From CAYWJA01 sp964458485 (GTDB taxonomy: Bacteria > Patescibacteriota > Gracilibacteria > UM-FILTER-43-11): 13,982 nt of DNA. The stretch lies in the NCBI GenBank assembly GCA_964458485.1, contig CAYWJA010000038.1, positions 1 to 13,982 of the forward strand. The letters are read 5' to 3'. Numbering within the stretch: position 1 is the first letter of the stretch; each line of letters begins with the position of its first letter. The notes below the pieces were generated by a model. That model did not search any database. It saw only the letters and a list, made by a program, of their open reading frames with translations, and was not told the DNA's origin. The position numbers were made by a program, and so were the translations under genes. Shown here in pieces: positions 11,443 to 13,982 of this stretch.

Positions 11443-13068
11443 CTATGCACGTTGTGCAATTTTAGCCACCCCTGCACTTGCATGATAAATGGTACCATCA
11501 TCAACCATACCTGGCCTCTCTCCATGCTCATATATTTTCATGTATGGTTTTGCATATCTTGGCCTCCTTTCAACTGAAGGCAGAGTTTTAGATAACGCAG
11601 CAATAATTTGTTTATCTGAATATTTTCCTTTTCCTAGTCTTATAATCCTATTGTTATTAATAGCTAACTTTTCACCATTATTAAGTTCAGCAAATGCCAT
11701 TATATGGGTGTGGGAACCTTCTAATGTTTTACCTGATGTGACGTAACGAAAAGTTTTAATTGAGTCTCCTAATGCACCTTTGGCTATATCAGTGAACAGA
11801 TAACAATCAGTGAGTTTTGTATTATTCTTTTGAGTCTTCAGTCTGTCTACACGCTCTTGAATAGTTGTTTTTGTTGTCAATTTTTCTATTACATCTCTTT
11901 TTGGATGCTTGTAAAAAGAATTTAAATACTTTTGTAATTGTTTTAATAAATTTCTTGAACCATATTTTGCTGACACTTTAAGAGCTTTAGCAACTTGTTG
12001 AATATTATGTGGATCAATTATTGTACCTGGATTTTTACCTAGCATTGCCTGCATTTTGTTTAAAAAATCACATTGTGATGCCTTAATTTTACAATTTTTC
12101 ATCGATATTCTTGTTTTAGGGTTGGGCTTACCGCGAAAATCTACAAAAAGACGATTATAATACGAAGCAGCGTTTTTGTAATATCCCTTATCCTCTTTTA
12201 GCGCGGAAAGTTGGTAAAGAAGACTTATAGATCGCGCTCGGATGTGTTCGATTGGAGAACCTTGTAATTTGGTATATATACTAAAAATTCGTCCTGAATT
12301 ATTGTGATCATTCAACAGGCTTACTCCGGATTCATATAATTTTATAGCCTCAGTCTGAGATATAGTTGCTACTGTTTCCGCAGGTTTATTTTTTATTGTT
12401 GGAGCTTTTACAACTTTTTTTGGTTTTTTTGGCTCTTGAGGTGGTTTTTTTACTTTTGCCATCCTTCCTCTTGCCCTTCTTTGATCTGCTTTGTCCATAG
12501 ATACTGCATTCTTCATACCAGTTACGTGATAATCAGTTGGTGGGACAGTAATGGTATCCCCAGTATAAATATGTACAGGCTTATTGTCTAATGGATTAAT
12601 ATAACGATTACCTATCCTTTGTGCATAACAATAATTATCTTTATTGACATTTATCAAAAGAATATTAGTGTCTTTACCGAATAGGGCAGTTAATCCAATT
12701 TTCTTTGATGTTTCTGAGCCTCTTTCACCTATATTAACTTCATAAGTTTCACCTTTACCTTTTCTTAGATATTTTTTTCTATTTTTAACATACCTTGATG
12801 TTAATAGTTTTTTTGCACTTGATTCAACCGCATCCCACGTTTTTCCTATTTTTCCCCCTGCCTGTTCTGCAAGTTTTACCAAAGAATCTGATTGCCTATC
12901 AGCTTCTTTTTCATTAATTGGTCGTTTTGCCACTTTTTCTGTCTTGTTTTTGTTAGTATCAGTTTGTGCTGTAGATGCTTCTGTTTGACTATCAGGATTA
13001 CGACATATCAATCTTTTTTCTTTAAAAAATTGAGACGTTGTTGATGGTGTGTATATTAAACTTGTCAT
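11443..13068 (-). CDS. Protein of unknown function, 541 residues, possible LysM-like and transglutaminase-like parts
   Basis: No family recognised with certainty. The order is: polar, low-complexity start (1-60), without signal peptide or membrane helix; a region at about 107-178 that ends HIYTGDTITVPPTDY and has the look of a LysM-like module; a basic Pro/Lys linker (about 200-230); a helical region (about 236-400, with KLYESGVSLLN and YYKNAASYYNRLF) that could be TPR-like; and a C-terminal domain (about 415-480). In the last, Cys422 opens a helix (LTDCYLFTDIAKGALG), followed by SHTHIMAFAEL (His453, His455) and LAINNN (471-473). The Cys, His, Asn order and spacing recall papain/transglutaminase-like folds, but this is inference. 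It has its own promoter and a GC hairpin in its leader (13094-13165). Stop is TAG. Confidence 0.7.
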   Translation of the reverse strand: MTSLIYTPSTTSQFFKEKRLICRNPDSQTEASTAQTDTNKNKTEKVAKRPINEKEADRQSDSLVKLAEQAGGKIGKTWDAVESSAKKLLTSRYVKNRKKYLRKGKGETYEVNIGERGSETSKKIGLTALFGKDTNILLINVNKDNYCYAQRIGNRYINPLDNKPVHIYTGDTITVPPTDYHVTGMKNAVSMDKADQRRARGRMAKVKKPPQEPKKPKKVVKAPTIKNKPAETVATISQTEAIKLYESGVSLLNDHNNSGRIFSIYTKLQGSPIEHIRARSISLLYQLSALKEDKGYYKNAASYYNRLFVDFRGKPNPKTRISMKNCKIKASQCDFLNKMQAMLGKNPGTIIDPHNIQQVAKALKVSAKYGSRNLLKQLQKYLNSFYKHPKRDVIEKLTTKTTIQERVDRLKTQKNNTKLTDCYLFTDIAKGALGDSIKTFRYVTSGKTLEGSHTHIMAFAELNNGEKLAINNNRIIRLGKGKYSDKQIIAALSKTLPSVERRPRYAKPYMKIYEHGERPGMVDDGTIYHASAGVAKIAQRA

Positions 13069-13093
13069 ATTGACTTATTCTATTTATTTTTAG

Positions 13094-13121
13094 CCCCCTT
13101 AATCGGGTTTTCAGTTGGGGG
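13094..13121 (-). promoter_or_regulatory. GC-rich leader hairpin before the 541-residue gene
   Basis: On the minus strand CCCCC (13117-13121) can pair with GGGGG (13094-13098) across 18 bases. An alternative helix within the loop, CCC-GATTAA-GGG, uses the same G-run, so the two folds exclude each other. The start codon lies 25 bases downstream. It could be a simple mRNA stabiliser or a switch; no known class was recognised. Confidence 0.4.
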
Positions 13122-13136
13122 ATATATTATCTTATT

Positions 13137-13165
13137 ATTATAACATAAAGATGAAAATAACACAA
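13137..13165 (-). promoter_or_regulatory. Promoter of the 541-residue protein gene
   Basis: Minus-strand -10 TATAAT (13137-13142), perfect and preceded by TGT, giving an extended -10, with a weaker -35 TTGTGT (13160-13165) at 17 bp. The start near 13130 gives a leader of about 60 bases that contains the GC-rich hairpin. Confidence 0.65.
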
Positions 13166-13262
13166 TGCCTATTGATTGGGATTTAGACCTAAAAGGATAA
13201 TATTGCAAAATGCAAGACATACTTAAAATCATTTATTATAAAACTAAGCTGCTAAATAATTA

Positions 13263-13982
13263 TTATTTTGTATATTGTTTTTTTAATTCTTCAAATTTTT
13301 CCTCCCCCAACTCTCCTTTTAATTTTTTCTGCATTGCTTTCACAACTGGTGGAGCATCAGATCCGGCTGTTATTACTACTTTCATCATCTCAGCAGGGTT
13401 CATATCTGCAAGGTCCTGCTGACGTTTTTTAGGATTAAGCATCTCCTTTAAAGCAATCGTCATTGCACGTTTAACTTTGTCTGGAATATCCGGATTATTA
13501 GGAATTTCTGACTCAAGTAAATTACGAGCTGTTTCAGGTGAATCAATCACATATTTACCAAGTTTTGGTGGTCGTTTTTTGAGCAAGTCTGAATTATGTT
13601 TTCTAATCATCCCATCCAATTTTGCAGATCGGGCATTAGAAGTTTTTGGTATAACTGCATAAGCCTCCAGATCAGGCGCTAAATTACCTGTAATAGGCAC
13701 TAAATCATGATTACTCATATCCATTCCCATTGTCGGTAATTTAGTATTTGGGTAAAGCTTCAACTGATAATTTCGACACTCAATATTATTTTCAATAAAA
13801 TATTTAAAAGCCTCCTCAATCACATCTAAATTTTCCCCAGGTACTCCGGTTATATAATCTACGGTTAATTCCTGCTTAGCTTGCCTGCTTTTATCGCGTA
13901 TCACTTCTGTCAGCTGCGGAGTGTCAGGTGGGCGCATAAACAATTTTAAAATCTTTTCTTCATAACTTTGCACTCCAAAAAC
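13263..13982 (-). CDS. Radical SAM family protein, C-terminal part only
   Basis: The last 239 codons of a gene that runs off the right edge; the frame is open to the final base, so the GTG at 13973 is not taken as the start. The visible protein begins with GVQSYEEKILKLFMRP and continues VDYITGVPGENLDVIEEAF, then YQLKLYPNTKLP. These match the second half of a radical SAM barrel: the GVQS...VLKLMNR strand-helix, the DxIxGLPGET strand, and the LxxYPGT strand. The CxxxCxxC iron-sulfur motif would lie beyond the window. After the barrel is a tail of about 150 residues (ProAspLeuGluAlaTyr onward), Lys- and Pro-rich, without recognised domain; DSPETARNLLE and NPAEMMKVV suggest helices. The B12-binding or Elp3-like radical SAM types are candidates, but substrate cannot be told. 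No terminator was seen in the spacer after the stop. Confidence 0.75.
   Translation of the reverse strand, partial: VFGVQSYEEKILKLFMRPPDTPQLTEVIRDKSRQAKQELTVDYITGVPGENLDVIEEAFKYFIENNIECRNYQLKLYPNTKLPTMGMDMSNHDLVPITGNLAPDLEAYAVIPKTSNARSAKLDGMIRKHNSDLLKKRPPKLGKYVIDSPETARNLLESEIPNNPDIPDKVKRAMTIALKEMLNPKKRQQDLADMNPAEMMKVVITAGSDAPPVVKAMQKKLKGELGEEKFEELKKQYTK

Noticed and set aside
1..13982. Alternative genetic code (TGA read as Gly or Trp), suggested by the lack of TGA stops
   Set aside because: All family proteins reach normal length with TGA treated as stop and no gene is split by in-frame TGA. Zero TGA in 14 stops is not surprising in AT-rich DNA.

Overview
The window is AT-rich bacterial DNA with 14 supported protein genes, two of them cut by the window edges. 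Twelve are on the minus strand; the kinase and the VIT/CCC1-like gene are on the plus strand. All genes read with the standard code, and of 14 visible stops 12 are TAA, 2 TAG and none TGA. Promoter-like sites fit the sigma70 TTGACA/TATAAT pattern, yet none of the 13 visible starts has a Shine-Dalgarno sequence. Low GC, lysine-rich proteins, an SLH-domain surface protein, long proteins without recognised family, and palindrome-filled spacers would suit a Patescibacteria/CPR genome such as a low-GC Peregrinibacterium. That placement is a guess (about 50%) and cannot be proved from this window.

Region 1 (1-2136) is an oxidative-stress and iron island on the minus strand: a Fur-family regulator carrying all five PerR metal ligands, then a 2-Cys peroxiredoxin with a Cys-rich N-terminus, an Mn-type superoxide dismutase, and, 10 bases further, a ferritin. 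The regulator gene has its own promoter with a Fur/PerR-type 7-1-7 operator over the expected transcription start. The products fit one job: remove superoxide and peroxide and store iron safely. Two related inverted-repeat elements sit either side of the peroxiredoxin gene.

Region 2 (2095-2561) is a compact unit of unknown function: strong promoter with an inverted repeat over its -10, a long hairpin followed by seven U, a 79-residue acidic lysine-free ORF, and a clean intrinsic terminator.

Region 3 (2583-7060) holds a secreted three-SLH surface protein with its own promoter and terminator, an RNA 2',3'-cyclic phosphodiesterase, and a divergent one-pass membrane Ser/Thr kinase. The phosphodiesterase and kinase genes are separated by a spacer with a 30-bp perfect palindrome.

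Region 4 (7246-9306) is a set of small membrane proteins (VIT/CCC1-like, DUF202, and a four-helix orphan) plus a LOG-family nucleotide hydrolase. Its spacers hold 12-bp repeats, one of them six tandem copies. Region 5 (9307-13982) holds a complete single-chain transketolase, a 74-bp element that folds as a three-armed cloverleaf, a 541-residue orphan protein with a possible LysM-like part and a possible transglutaminase-like C-terminal domain, and the C-terminal part of a radical SAM protein. No tRNA, rRNA, CRISPR array, transposase or integrase was seen. The most unusual content is the variety of palindromic repeats, nearly one different kind per spacer, and the leader of the 79-residue ORF.
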